From an uncultured Clostridium sp. (GTDB taxonomy: Bacteria > Bacillota > Clostridia > TANB77 > CAG-508), in the NCBI GenBank assembly GCA_900553125.1, contig USCB01000030.1:1-14691 (forward strand): a DNA stretch of 14,691 nucleotides. Reading direction: 5' to 3'. The notes under the pieces were generated by a model. That model was not told the DNA's origin. It did not search any database and saw only the letters and a program-made list of their open reading frames with translations. A program made the translations under genes and the position numbers. How positions within the stretch are numbered: the first letter of the stretch is position 1; the number at the start of each line of letters is the position of its first letter. Shown piece by piece: positions 7,134 to 14,323 of this stretch.

Positions 7134-7684
7134 AAGAAGAATTTTTAAACTTGCTAAAAAGCACAAATAGAGAAAATATAGAAGAATTAATAGAATTTAT
7201 AAACAAAACAGATTTTTTTGATGCACCAGCCAGTACAAGATTTCATGGTAGCAGAAAACATGGACTTGTTGAACATAGTTTGAAAGTATATGAAATATTA
7301 AAAGAAAAAGTAAAAAATGCATGTATAGAAATAAAAACTCCATCAGAATCAATAATATTAATAGCATTATTACATGATTTATGTAAAGCAAACTATTACA
7401 AAATAGATTACAGAAATGCAAAAAATGCTTTAGGAGTATGGGAAAAAGTGCCATATTATACAGTAGATGACACAATTCCATATGGACATGGAGAAAAATC
7501 AGTAATGATGGTAACTGAATATATCAAATTAACCCCAGAAGAAAAATATGCGATTCGTTGGCATATGGGGTATACTGAACCAAAAGAACAATATAACACA
7601 ATTGGTTTAGCATTTAGCAAATACCCAATTGCATTGTTAACACATGAGGCAGATTTAGAGGCAACTTATTTTTTTGATACATAA
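7130..7684 (+). CDS. HD-domain hydrolase
   Basis: A 184-residue cytoplasmic protein of the HD metal-dependent phosphohydrolase superfamily. The expected ligands are in GLVEHS (H49), ALLHDLCK (H82, D83) and, later, YGHGEKS, IRWHMGY and LTHEADLEATY. The N-terminal FHGSRKHGLVEHS pattern is common in HD proteins from Firmicutes and their phages. The substrate is unknown; nucleotides or cyclic nucleotides are typical of the superfamily. Its ATG overlaps the sigH stop (ATGA at 7130-7133), so it is coexpressed with sigH and may act under the same stationary-phase conditions, which is inference. It ends 9 bases before the direct repeats at 7693. Confidence 0.78.
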   Translation: MKEEFLNLLKSTNRENIEELIEFINKTDFFDAPASTRFHGSRKHGLVEHSLKVYEILKEKVKNACIEIKTPSESIILIALLHDLCKANYYKIDYRNAKNALGVWEKVPYYTVDDTIPYGHGEKSVMMVTEYIKLTPEEKYAIRWHMGYTEPKEQYNTIGLAFSKYPIALLTHEADLEATYFFDT

Positions 7685-7692
7685 TTTTGTTA

Positions 7693-7744
7693 GTTTGGGA
7701 CCGGTTCTTTTTTGCACAATGTTCGTTTAGGACCGGTTCTTTTT
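7693..7744 (+). repeat. Two direct repeats of GTTTRGGACCGGTTCTTTTT, possible terminator
   Basis: Copies at 7693-7712 and 7725-7744, 32 bp apart, differ at one base (G/A). They resemble the arm of the palindrome family with an extra C (GGGACCGGTTC versus GGGACGGTTC) but are in direct, not inverted, order. Since GGACCGGTTC is nearly self-complementary, the two copies (7698-7707 and 7730-7739) can still pair in RNA over 10 bp with two G-U pairs, followed by TTTTT. They lie between the HD gene and hisS and could terminate or attenuate transcription into hisS. Confidence 0.6.
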
Positions 7745-7770
7745 CGTACAAAAAGAAAGGATGATATATA

Positions 7771-9054
7771 ATGAACCAAACAGAACCACGTACACTTCCA
7801 GGATTTATGGAATTATTACCACAAGACCAAATATTATTTAACCAAATAAAAGAAACAATACAAAGAAATTACGAAAAATTCGGATTTTTACCACTTGATA
7901 CTCCAATAATAGAAGACTCAAAAGTGCTCCTTGCAAAAGCAGGAGGAGAGACAGAAAAACAAATATACAGATTTAATAAAGGAGATAATGACCTAAGTTT
8001 AAGATTTGACTTAACAGTTCCACTTGCAAAATATGTAGCTAAAAATTATAGTGAATTAGCATATCCGTTCAGAAGATATCAAATTGGAAAAGTATATAGA
8101 GGAGAAAGACCACAAAAAGGGAGATATAGAGAATTCTATCAATGTGATATTGACATAATTGGAGATGGAGAACTTAGTATAATAAATGATGCAGAACTTC
8201 CAAATGTTATTTATAATACATTTACAGAACTTGGATTTGGTGAATTTACAATCTGCATCAATAATAGGAAAATACTAAATGGATTATTTGAAAGTTTGGA
8301 TTTAAATGATAAAGCAGCTGATACTTTAAGAATAATCGATAAGATTGAAAAAATAGGCAAAGAGGCTGTAATAGAAGAATTACAAAAATTAAATATTGAA
8401 CGAGAAAAAATAGATAAAATAATGGACTTTATTGCAATTGGAGGTTCAAATGATGAAAAAATAAAAGCATTGAACGAACTTGGAATTTCGGCAGAGAAAT
8501 TTGTTCAAGGTTTAGAAGAACTAACAGAAGTTGTTAAATATATGAGAATATTTGGAATACCAGAAAATAATTTCAGAATAGATTTAACAATAGCAAGAGG
8601 CTTAGATTACTATACAGGAACAGTTTATGAAACATTTTTAAATGAATATAAGAGCCTGGGAAGTATCTGTTCAGGTGGTAGATATGAAAATCTAGCAGAA
8701 CATTATACAAATAAGAAACTTCCTGGTGTTGGTATATCTATAGGTCTTACTAGATTATTTTATCAATTAAGCGAGATAGGTCTAATAAAATCAGAAAAAA
8801 AATCTATTTCAGATGTTCTTGTAATTTCTATGACTGATAATTTTGAGTATGTTGCTAAGGTTGCAGATAAACTAAGATGTGAAGGCAAAAATGTTCAAGT
8901 TTATTATGAGGATAAAAAAGTTAAGGCAAAATTTAAGTATGCTGATAAGCTGGAAATTCCTTATACTGTTGTGATTGGTGACGATGAGGTAAAATCTGGA
9001 AGTTATAGTTTGAAAAATATGATAACAGGAGAGCAAGAGATTCAGAAATTTTAG
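7771..9054 (+). CDS. hisS: Histidyl-tRNA synthetase
   Basis: Class II aminoacyl-tRNA synthetase that charges tRNA-His. The 427-residue protein has motif 2 in FRRYQIGKVYRGERP and GRYREFYQCDIDIIG (about 100-131), the histidine-specific RGLDYYTGTVYET (about 276-288), motif 3 GVGISIGLTRL (about 319-329) and a C-terminal anticodon-binding domain (about 345-427). The motif 2 tail YREFYQCDID and the following INNRKILNG look like archaeal and eukaryotic enzymes; typical bacterial ones read RYRQFHQ here. It retains all synthetase motifs, so it is unlikely to be the HisZ regulatory paralogue, though that cannot be excluded. GAAAGG precedes the ATG by about 10 bases. The 86-bp upstream gap has no T-box and no clear promoter. 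Confidence 0.88.
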   Translation: MNQTEPRTLPGFMELLPQDQILFNQIKETIQRNYEKFGFLPLDTPIIEDSKVLLAKAGGETEKQIYRFNKGDNDLSLRFDLTVPLAKYVAKNYSELAYPFRRYQIGKVYRGERPQKGRYREFYQCDIDIIGDGELSIINDAELPNVIYNTFTELGFGEFTICINNRKILNGLFESLDLNDKAADTLRIIDKIEKIGKEAVIEELQKLNIEREKIDKIMDFIAIGGSNDEKIKALNELGISAEKFVQGLEELTEVVKYMRIFGIPENNFRIDLTIARGLDYYTGTVYETFLNEYKSLGSICSGGRYENLAEHYTNKKLPGVGISIGLTRLFYQLSEIGLIKSEKKSISDVLVISMTDNFEYVAKVADKLRCEGKNVQVYYEDKKVKAKFKYADKLEIPYTVVIGDDEVKSGSYSLKNMITGEQEIQKF

Positions 9055-9059
9055 AAATA

Positions 9060-9110
9060 TTCGAAATAGGGACGGTTCCTTTTTAAAAAAGGAACCGTCT
9101 CTATTTCGAA
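9060..9110. repeat. 51-bp inverted repeat, palindrome family copy 3
   Basis: Arms of 25 bp pair throughout except for one G-T wobble (9070 with 9100), around a single central base at 9085. The core is GGGACGGTTCC with outer arm TTCGAAATA, different from copies 1, 2 and 4, but still matched by its partner arm. The centre is TTTTTAAAAAA in place of TTTTCGCGAAAA. It occupies the gap between the convergent hisS and XRE genes, 5 bases after one stop and 4 after the other, and may block read-through in both directions. Confidence 0.85.
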
Positions 9111-9114
9111 AGAA

Positions 9115-9318
9115 TTAAACAATTTTTTCTTTTCGCCATTCAGTTGCCTCCACTTCATCAAAACGAGAATCATAAAAAAATTGCCATAATTTAATATTAA
9201 AGGCTTCACATATATATAATAAATTTTCTAGTCTAATAGTTTTACTTTGCCTTGATAAGAGCTTAGATAGTGTAGAACGAGGAATGCCTGATTTTAAACT
9301 AAGCTGATAGGTGTTCAT
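9115..9318 (-). CDS. XRE-family helix-turn-helix regulator, N-terminally truncated reading frame
   Basis: A 67-residue frame with the core of a Cro/C1-type DNA-binding domain: YQLSLKSGIPRSTLSKLLSR (helices 2-3) then LENLLYICEAFNIKLWQFF. Small stand-alone XRE proteins of this type usually have one more helix at the start. That helix is encoded just upstream at 9315-9380 in another frame, with the good ribosome binding site; the ATG at 9316-9318 has no convincing site. Adding one A in the A-rich run around 9335-9345 would fuse the two into a normal protein of about 88 residues. So this is probably the larger part of a frameshifted gene, or one with an assembly error. The target is unknown; the intergenic promoter region next to it is an obvious candidate. 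Confidence 0.7.
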   Translation of the reverse strand: MNTYQLSLKSGIPRSTLSKLLSRQSKTIRLENLLYICEAFNIKLWQFFYDSRFDEVEATEWRKEKIV

Positions 9319-9380
9319 TTTATTTTCTTTTCTTTTTGCAATTCTAATATTCTTTCAATTATTAAATCTGATAAATCCAT
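9315..9380 (-). CDS. Short upstream frame carrying the missing first helix of the XRE regulator
   Basis: A 21-residue reading frame starting MDLSDLIIERILELQKEKK, preceded by GAAGGA about 8 bases upstream of its ATG (9378-9380). Its TGA overlaps the ATG of the 67-residue frame as ATGA. The sequence suits helix 1 of an XRE domain. Either it is the N-terminus of a frameshifted gene, or it is translated separately and coupled by the overlap; the first is much more likely. Confidence 0.5.
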   Translation of the reverse strand: MDLSDLIIERILELQKEKKIK

Positions 9381-9435
9381 TATAAATTCCTTCTTTTTAG
9401 TTATAAATTTTTATTTATTTTATCAAAAATGGTAT

Positions 9436-9463
9436 AGCGAAATGTTGCATAAGGTCAACAAGG
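9436..9463 (-). promoter_or_regulatory. Weak candidate promoter of the XRE regulator
   Basis: On the minus strand TTGACC (about 9457-9452) is followed after 16 bp by TATACC (about 9435-9430). It overlaps the Spo0A-box-like repeats of the divergent promoter, so binding there could affect both directions. The -10 match is only moderate. Confidence 0.35.
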
Positions 9464-9478
9464 TCGAAGTTTGTCGAA
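9453..9478 (+). promoter_or_regulatory. Tandem Spo0A-box-like heptamers
   Basis: TGTCGAA (9472-9478) matches the Spo0A box exactly. GGTCGAA (9462-9468) differs at one base and is exactly 10 bp upstream; GGTCAAC (9453-9459) is a weaker third copy. Spo0A dimers bind tandem boxes about 10 bp apart. The perfect box ends 9 bp before the -35 of the promoter at 9488. With sigH in the same window this fits a sporulation-competent organism, but binding is inferred from sequence only. Confidence 0.5.
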
Positions 9479-9487
9479 CGATTTTGC

Positions 9488-9516
9488 TTGACATTTGTAT
9501 GGGGAGAATGTATAAT
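9488..9516 (+). promoter_or_regulatory. Perfect consensus sigma-A promoter without a following gene
   Basis: TTGACA (9488-9493), 17-bp spacer, TATAAT (9511-9516). The predicted start (near 9523) lies inside the palindrome at 9518-9569, and beyond it the strand runs antisense to mutS2. No credible plus-strand gene with a ribosome binding site follows, so it makes an antisense or non-coding transcript, or is a relic of a displaced gene. Confidence 0.65.
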
Positions 9517-9517
9517 T

Positions 9518-9569
9518 TTTCGCATTGGGGACGGTTCTTTTCGCGAAAAGAACCGTCCCCAATGCGAAA
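9518..9569. repeat. Perfect 52-bp palindrome, copy 4
   Basis: Centred between 9543 and 9544. It shares the inner 38 bases (ATTGGGGACGG onward to its mirror) with copies 1 and 2, but the outer arms are TTTCGC/GCGAAA in place of TTTCTG/CAGAAA. It starts 2 bases after the mutS2 stop codon and covers the predicted start of the promoter at 9488-9516. It may act as the 3' hairpin of the mutS2 mRNA. Confidence 0.87.
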
Positions 9570-9571
9570 TT

Positions 9572-11941
9572 TTACTTCAACTCCACAACAGTAACTCCCA
9601 TTTCACCTTCGCCAAAACCACCAACTCTAAAAGACTTCACTCTCTTATGTTTCTTCAAAAAACTCTGAATAGCATTGCGAAGTTTACCAGTCCCTTTACC
9701 ATGTACAATCCTAGCGGTTTGGATTTTAGCTAAAAAGCAGTCATCTAAAAATTTATCCACCAAAGGAATAGCCTCATCAACGGTCAAGCCGATAACATTA
9801 ATCTCGGAATTAGCAAATCTAGTTTTATTAACTTTAGGACTAGAAGAAACGACAGGCTTAGTCAAATCATTCTTCAATTTTCTAGGCAATTCTAGATATT
9901 TAATATTAACATTAGTCTTAATAAGTCCAATCTGAACCTGAACTTCATCATTTTTATTAATCTTTGAAGAACAAATAATACCATTTTGATTAAGATTGGT
10001 AATATAAACTTTTAGCCCATTTTTTATCAAATCACGCGAAATAGGGTTGTTAGCCACATTTTCTTCGGTATCCTTGATAGATTTTTCTTTAATAGAAGAA
10101 TTTAAACTATTTCTCAATTTATTAAGTTCATCGACTGCCCCAGATGTATTTTCAATTTTTTTCATTTCGCTAATTAATTTAGCAGCCTCATCTTTGGCAT
10201 CAAGTAAAATATCTCTAGCTTTGATTTTAGCATTATTTATAAGTTCTTGTTCTTGCATTTTTAACTTAGAGTCATCTCTTTCAAGATTTTTCTTAAGAAC
10301 TTGAACTTGGTTTAGATTTTTCTGAATTTCTTCTTTTTCTCTTTCGATTTCAATTTTATCATCATATATTTTCTTCAAAAGAGCCTCAATATCAACATCT
10401 TGTTTGTCCATCAAAGAGCGGGCTTTATCAATTATTTCTTTCTTAATACCAAGTTTTTCACTAATTGCAAAAGCATTACTTTTACCAGGAATGCCAAGCA
10501 ATAGGCGATATGTGGGTTTTAAATTTTCAATATCAAATTCTACACTTGCATTTTGAACATCTGGAGTAACTAGTGCATAACGTTTCAACTCTTGATAGTG
10601 AGTTGTCGCAATTGTTAGAATATCATTATTTTTGTAATATTCCAAAATACTAATTGCAAGATTGGCTCCTTCGATTGGGTCTGTACCTGAGCCTAACTCA
10701 TCAACTAAAATCAAACTGTTTTCGGTTGCGGTTTGTAGAATATGAGAAATGTTTATCATGTGGCTTGAAAATGTACTTAGTGAATCAGAAATGCTTTGGT
10801 CATCTCCAATATCTGCAAAAATTTCGTCGAATACATATATGCTTGATTTTTCGTCAGCGGGGATATTAAGTCCTGAACAAGCCATTAATTCTAGTAGTCC
10901 AACTGTTTTTAGAGTGACTGTTTTACCACCAGTATTTGGTCCTGTAATAATTAGCAAAGAAAAATCTTTACCGATACTTAATGTGGTTGGAACAACTTTT
11001 TTTGCATCAATTAGAGGGTGACGTGCATTTATAAATTCTGCAAATTTTTCGTCATTTATTTTAGGAGTAATAGCCTTTATTGAATTTGAGTATTTAGCTT
11101 TTGCAAAAATAAAATCTAATTTTCCAATTATAGAAACATCTAGTTTGATTTCAGCTGTGTAGCTAAATAACATACTACTTAGATTATATAAAATCTTTTC
11201 AATTTCAGCACTTTCGTCTATTTTTAGATTGTTTAATTCGTTGTTATATTCAAATACGGCAAGTGGCTCTATGAAAACAGTCGAACCACTTGAAGACATA
11301 TCGTGAACGAATCCTTTTACATATGACCTATATTCTTGCTTTACAGGGATAACATATCTGTCATTCCTGATTGTTACTACATTTTCTTGGATATATTTTG
11401 AGTAGCTTGATGAATGTAGAATTGTGTTTAATTTTGATTTTATATCTTGTTCAAGTCTACGTTCACGCCTTCTAATATTGGCTAAAGTGACTGAACTATT
11501 ATCTGCAATTGTATTTTCATCAATAATACATTTTTTGATTTTATCTATGATTGAATGGTTTGTGTATAGTTCTGAAAAATATCCATTTAAATAAGGAAAA
11601 TCATCTGTATTTAGAAAACTTGAAAAATATTCTGTTAATTCTTCTGACATTTCTAGTATATTTACTATGGATAATAGAGCTTTAGCAGAAATTGTACTAG
11701 AGCTTTCAAGTAGCTTAAGATATACACCAATATCATCTATTTCTGAGATAGGTGGTGTAGAGTTTCTTTCTATTAAATTTACTGCCTCACTTGTTTCAGC
11801 TAAGGTATTTGCAACTGTTTCTTTTTGGTTTGAGGGTAATAAATTTTGGCTAATATTTTTTCCAATGTAGGTATGACAGTAGGTTGTTAGTTTTTGTAAT
11901 ATTTGATTATATTCTAATTTGTTTAAATATGTTTTATTCAT
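9572..11941 (-). CDS. mutS2: Endonuclease MutS2 (MutS-like ATPase with Smr domain)
   Basis: A 789-residue protein of the usual MutS2 length. It has a MutS-like core and clamp helices, Walker A GPNTGGKT (about residue 334), Walker B LILVDELGSGTDP (about 408-420), a long charged coiled coil (about 510-600) and a C-terminal Smr domain (about 708-789) with HGKGTGKLR and GFGEGEMGVTVVEL. It lacks the mismatch-recognition domain of MutS. MutS2 has been linked to suppression of homologous recombination and, in Bacillus, to splitting of collided ribosomes. The Smr entry motif reads INVIGLTVDEA, lacking the Asp and Arg of the commoner LDLRG form. The start at 11941 has AAAGGA upstream. The promoter is at 11974-12002; the gene ends against a palindrome. 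Confidence 0.93.
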   Translation of the reverse strand: MNKTYLNKLEYNQILQKLTTYCHTYIGKNISQNLLPSNQKETVANTLAETSEAVNLIERNSTPPISEIDDIGVYLKLLESSSTISAKALLSIVNILEMSEELTEYFSSFLNTDDFPYLNGYFSELYTNHSIIDKIKKCIIDENTIADNSSVTLANIRRRERRLEQDIKSKLNTILHSSSYSKYIQENVVTIRNDRYVIPVKQEYRSYVKGFVHDMSSSGSTVFIEPLAVFEYNNELNNLKIDESAEIEKILYNLSSMLFSYTAEIKLDVSIIGKLDFIFAKAKYSNSIKAITPKINDEKFAEFINARHPLIDAKKVVPTTLSIGKDFSLLIITGPNTGGKTVTLKTVGLLELMACSGLNIPADEKSSIYVFDEIFADIGDDQSISDSLSTFSSHMINISHILQTATENSLILVDELGSGTDPIEGANLAISILEYYKNNDILTIATTHYQELKRYALVTPDVQNASVEFDIENLKPTYRLLLGIPGKSNAFAISEKLGIKKEIIDKARSLMDKQDVDIEALLKKIYDDKIEIEREKEEIQKNLNQVQVLKKNLERDDSKLKMQEQELINNAKIKARDILLDAKDEAAKLISEMKKIENTSGAVDELNKLRNSLNSSIKEKSIKDTEENVANNPISRDLIKNGLKVYITNLNQNGIICSSKINKNDEVQVQIGLIKTNVNIKYLELPRKLKNDLTKPVVSSSPKVNKTRFANSEINVIGLTVDEAIPLVDKFLDDCFLAKIQTARIVHGKGTGKLRNAIQSFLKKHKRVKSFRVGGFGEGEMGVTVVELK

Positions 11942-11973
11942 TTTTATCAGTCCTTTTTTATTTATATTCTATA

Positions 11974-12002
11974 ATTTTAATATGTTTTGTAGGGAATGTC
12001 AA
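11974..12002 (-). promoter_or_regulatory. Sigma-A promoter of mutS2
   Basis: On the minus strand TTGACA (12002-11997), 17-bp spacer, TAAAAT (11979-11974), with AAAGGA shortly before the ATG at 11941. Confidence 0.78.
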
Positions 12003-12106
12003 TGAATTTATAGCTGCAATTTGTAATAGAATCTGAAACCATAAGTGCAGGCGCTAGGAAGTATACTAATTAATTCAGATTTATAGGTTCTCATTTCAAA
12101 AAAATC

Positions 12107-12135
12107 TTGCTATTTTTTATTGTTTATAATAAAAT
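12107..12135 (+). promoter_or_regulatory. Candidate promoter of the DUF2207 gene
   Basis: TTGCTA (12107-12112), 17-bp spacer, TAAAAT (12130-12135). The leader would be about 18 bases with ribosome binding site AGGGGGAG (12149-12156). Of the remaining divergent gap (12003-12106) I note only an 8-bp inverted repeat, AATCTGAA (12030-12037) with TTCAGATT (12074-12081). Confidence 0.5.
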
Positions 12136-12159
12136 GATACCAAAAGAAAGGGGGAGCAA

Positions 12160-14175
12160 ATGAACAAAACAAGAAAAATAATAACAACAATAATATTCTT
12201 AATACTATTTATAATATTAGGAAACAACAAAAGTAATGCAGGAAGTTTATATTTAAATAATCTAGATTTCGATGCTAAAATCAATCAAGATGGAAGTATG
12301 AATGTAACTGAAACATGGGATATATCCATAAATGAAACAAATACACTTTTTAAAACGTTCAAAACGGATAAAGATAAGTACTCATCGATAACAAATGTAC
12401 AAGTTTCAGAAATAATAGGTGGAACTGAAAAGAAATTTACTCAAATTAACACACTTATGTATCATGTAACCGAAGACTGCTATTATGGTCTAACAAATGA
12501 TGATGGAAATTTTGAAATAGCATGGGGAGTAGGCTTAGATAATAGTAGAGCAACAAAGAAATATAAAATATCCTATAAAGTAAATGATGCAATTGGAAAA
12601 TATCAAGATTATGCAGAATTATATTGGCAATTTGTAGGTAGTGATTTTGATATAAGTTGTGAAAAAGTAACAGGAACAATTATATTGCCTCAAAATGCAT
12701 CATCAAAAGAAGATATAAAAGTTTGGGGACATACTGAGGGATTAAATGGAGAAATTTATGTAACTGATACAAATAAAATTGAATTTGAGGTGAATAAATT
12801 TATATCTGGGAGATATATTGAAATACGAACTCTATTTCCAACATCAATAGTTCCAATTTCTAACAGGACATATACAGAAAATAGGTTAGATGATGTTTTA
12901 TCAGAGGAAATAGTTTGGGCGAATGAGGCAAATGCAAGAAGGGAAAGGATGGAATTTATAAGAAAAGTCGTAACAGTTATATTTATAGCTGTAGTGAGTA
13001 TTGTTGATGTTGTATTTCTTGCAAAAGCGATAAAACTTAGAAAAAAAGTTTTTAGAAAGAAAAAAATAAAACCATCGCAGAAATTAAATTACTTTAGAGA
13101 AATACCAAGAAGTAATGCTACACCTGCTCAAGCGGTATATGTACATGGTCAAATATTGTCCACTGTATCAGCTAAACAAATGGGAAATATTTTTTCTGCA
13201 ACGTTACTTGATTTATGTTTGAAAAAATATATATCTTTTGAAGAAAAACGAAATGATAAGGATAATATTGTTATTAAAATTTTAAATAAATTTGGAAATA
13301 AAGGATTAGAAAGAACTGAAATATTTGTGCTTAGATTTATAAGGGGAGCGTTCGAAGGAAGAAATCAAATAACTATGAGAGAGCTTGAAAGATATATGGG
13401 AAGAAAAACATTAGATTTGATGGATTTGAAAGACAATATTGAAAATTCATGCGTAAAAGAAATTGCGGAAAATGGTTTGTATGATGAAAAAGAGGCAGAG
13501 GAAAAAAGCAAATATGATATTGATTCAATATTGAGCCCAATATCAGTTTTAATATTTGTATTATTAGCTATTTTTCCATTTTTAATTGAATTTATAAATG
13601 GAAAAATATTATTAGTTGGAACACTAAGTTTCATAGTATTAGGTGTATTTAAAGCATTTTCAACACTTAAATATATGAAAAAATTAAATGCATATACTCA
13701 AAAAGGAATAGATGAAAAAGAAATGTGGAAAGGATTAAAAAAATACATGGAAGATTTCTCAATGTTAAAAGAAAGAGAAATTCCTGAAATAGCAATTTGG
13801 GAACATTTTTTAGTATATGCAACAGCATTTGGAATAGCAGATAAAGTAATAAAGCAATTGAAAATAGTTTATAAAGAATTTGGTAGAAGTTTGTATTTAG
13901 ATGATTCATCTTATGGATATATATATATTTTGGCAAACAACGATTTTTCATCAAGTTTTACAAATACTATAAGTTCTAGATTTTCGTCAACATATGAAGC
14001 AGGTTACTCATCTTTACACTCATCAGGCTCTGGAGATGGCGGAGGCTTCTCTGGTGGCGGAGGAGGAGGCCGGTGGTCGGAGGCGGCGGTGGCGGCCGAT
14101 AATGATGTGTCAGAGTTAACACTTAATGGTAGAAATTTACAAAAAGATACACATAATTTTGAGTTGTGTGTATGA
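12160..14175 (+). CDS. DUF2207 family exported membrane protein, glycine-rich tail out of frame
   Basis: As read, 671 residues. A signal peptide or anchor lies at 1-28 (hydrophobic IITTIIFLILFIILG, small residues before SNAGS). The extracytoplasmic DUF2207 domain (about 30-230) starts with DFDAKINQDGSMNVTETWDI. A membrane segment at about 268-290 is followed by basic residues, then a cytoplasmic region and a pair of segments at about 458-500. The family normally ends in a short Gly-rich tail and Arg. Here SSGSGDGGGFSGGGGGG is followed by RWSEAAVAADND and unrelated residues; the other frame reads GGGGGGR then TAA at 14100-14102. A small indel near 14070-14080 therefore probably changed the end, and the natural stop is about 14102. 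Function of the family is unknown. Strong Shine-Dalgarno, GGGGGAG. Confidence 0.82.
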   Translation: MNKTRKIITTIIFLILFIILGNNKSNAGSLYLNNLDFDAKINQDGSMNVTETWDISINETNTLFKTFKTDKDKYSSITNVQVSEIIGGTEKKFTQINTLMYHVTEDCYYGLTNDDGNFEIAWGVGLDNSRATKKYKISYKVNDAIGKYQDYAELYWQFVGSDFDISCEKVTGTIILPQNASSKEDIKVWGHTEGLNGEIYVTDTNKIEFEVNKFISGRYIEIRTLFPTSIVPISNRTYTENRLDDVLSEEIVWANEANARRERMEFIRKVVTVIFIAVVSIVDVVFLAKAIKLRKKVFRKKKIKPSQKLNYFREIPRSNATPAQAVYVHGQILSTVSAKQMGNIFSATLLDLCLKKYISFEEKRNDKDNIVIKILNKFGNKGLERTEIFVLRFIRGAFEGRNQITMRELERYMGRKTLDLMDLKDNIENSCVKEIAENGLYDEKEAEEKSKYDIDSILSPISVLIFVLLAIFPFLIEFINGKILLVGTLSFIVLGVFKAFSTLKYMKKLNAYTQKGIDEKEMWKGLKKYMEDFSMLKEREIPEIAIWEHFLVYATAFGIADKVIKQLKIVYKEFGRSLYLDDSSYGYIYILANNDFSSSFTNTISSRFSSTYEAGYSSLHSSGSGDGGGFSGGGGGGRWSEAAVAADNDVSELTLNGRNLQKDTHNFELCV

Positions 14176-14197
14176 AAATGTTAATATGGTGTGTAAA

Positions 14198-14251
14198 TCC
14201 CACCAACTTATATGATTTTATATAATCTATAGGTTGGTGGGAATTTTTTTT
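14198..14251 (+). terminator. Rho-independent terminator after the DUF2207 gene
   Basis: Stem 14198-14212 with 14228-14242 (GC-rich base TCCCACCAAC/GTTGGTGGGA, one G-T pair above it), 15-base loop, then a run of eight T from 14244. This is the clearest intrinsic terminator in the window. Confidence 0.9.
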
Positions 14252-14271
14252 GTTATAAAGTTCTGGAGAAT

Positions 14272-14310
14272 GTTACATATGTATTACAATACTGTTACAT
14301 TTTTATTACA
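14272..14310 (+). promoter_or_regulatory. Four TTACA direct repeats at 11-bp period, probable response-regulator operator
   Basis: TTACA begins at 14273, 14284, 14295 and 14306, exactly 11 bp apart. With flanks the units are TRTTACA, alternating G and A. Four hexamers with 5-bp gaps match the layout of Gram-positive PhoP boxes (TTNACA-like) and of OmpR/PhoB-family sites generally. The array ends 13 bp before the -35 of the next promoter, a position suited to activation. The regulator is not in the window. Confidence 0.65.
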
Positions 14311-14323
14311 TCACTAAATACAA

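Noticed and set aside
7685..7770. T-box riboswitch upstream of hisS
   Set aside because: The gap is only 86 bases and lacks the conserved T-box sequence and specifier stem.
9488..9733. Plus-strand open frame overlapping the end of mutS2
   Set aside because: Its start lies in the promoter spacer region, it has no ribosome binding site, it runs through the palindrome and is antisense to conserved Smr codons.
10749..11021. Plus-strand open frames within mutS2
   Set aside because: They are shadows of a conserved coding sequence, without ribosome binding sites or recognisable domains.
12030..12081. 8-bp inverted repeat AATCTGAA/TTCAGATT between mutS2 and the DUF2207 gene
   Set aside because: Short arms with a 36-base loop in AT-rich DNA; likely chance.
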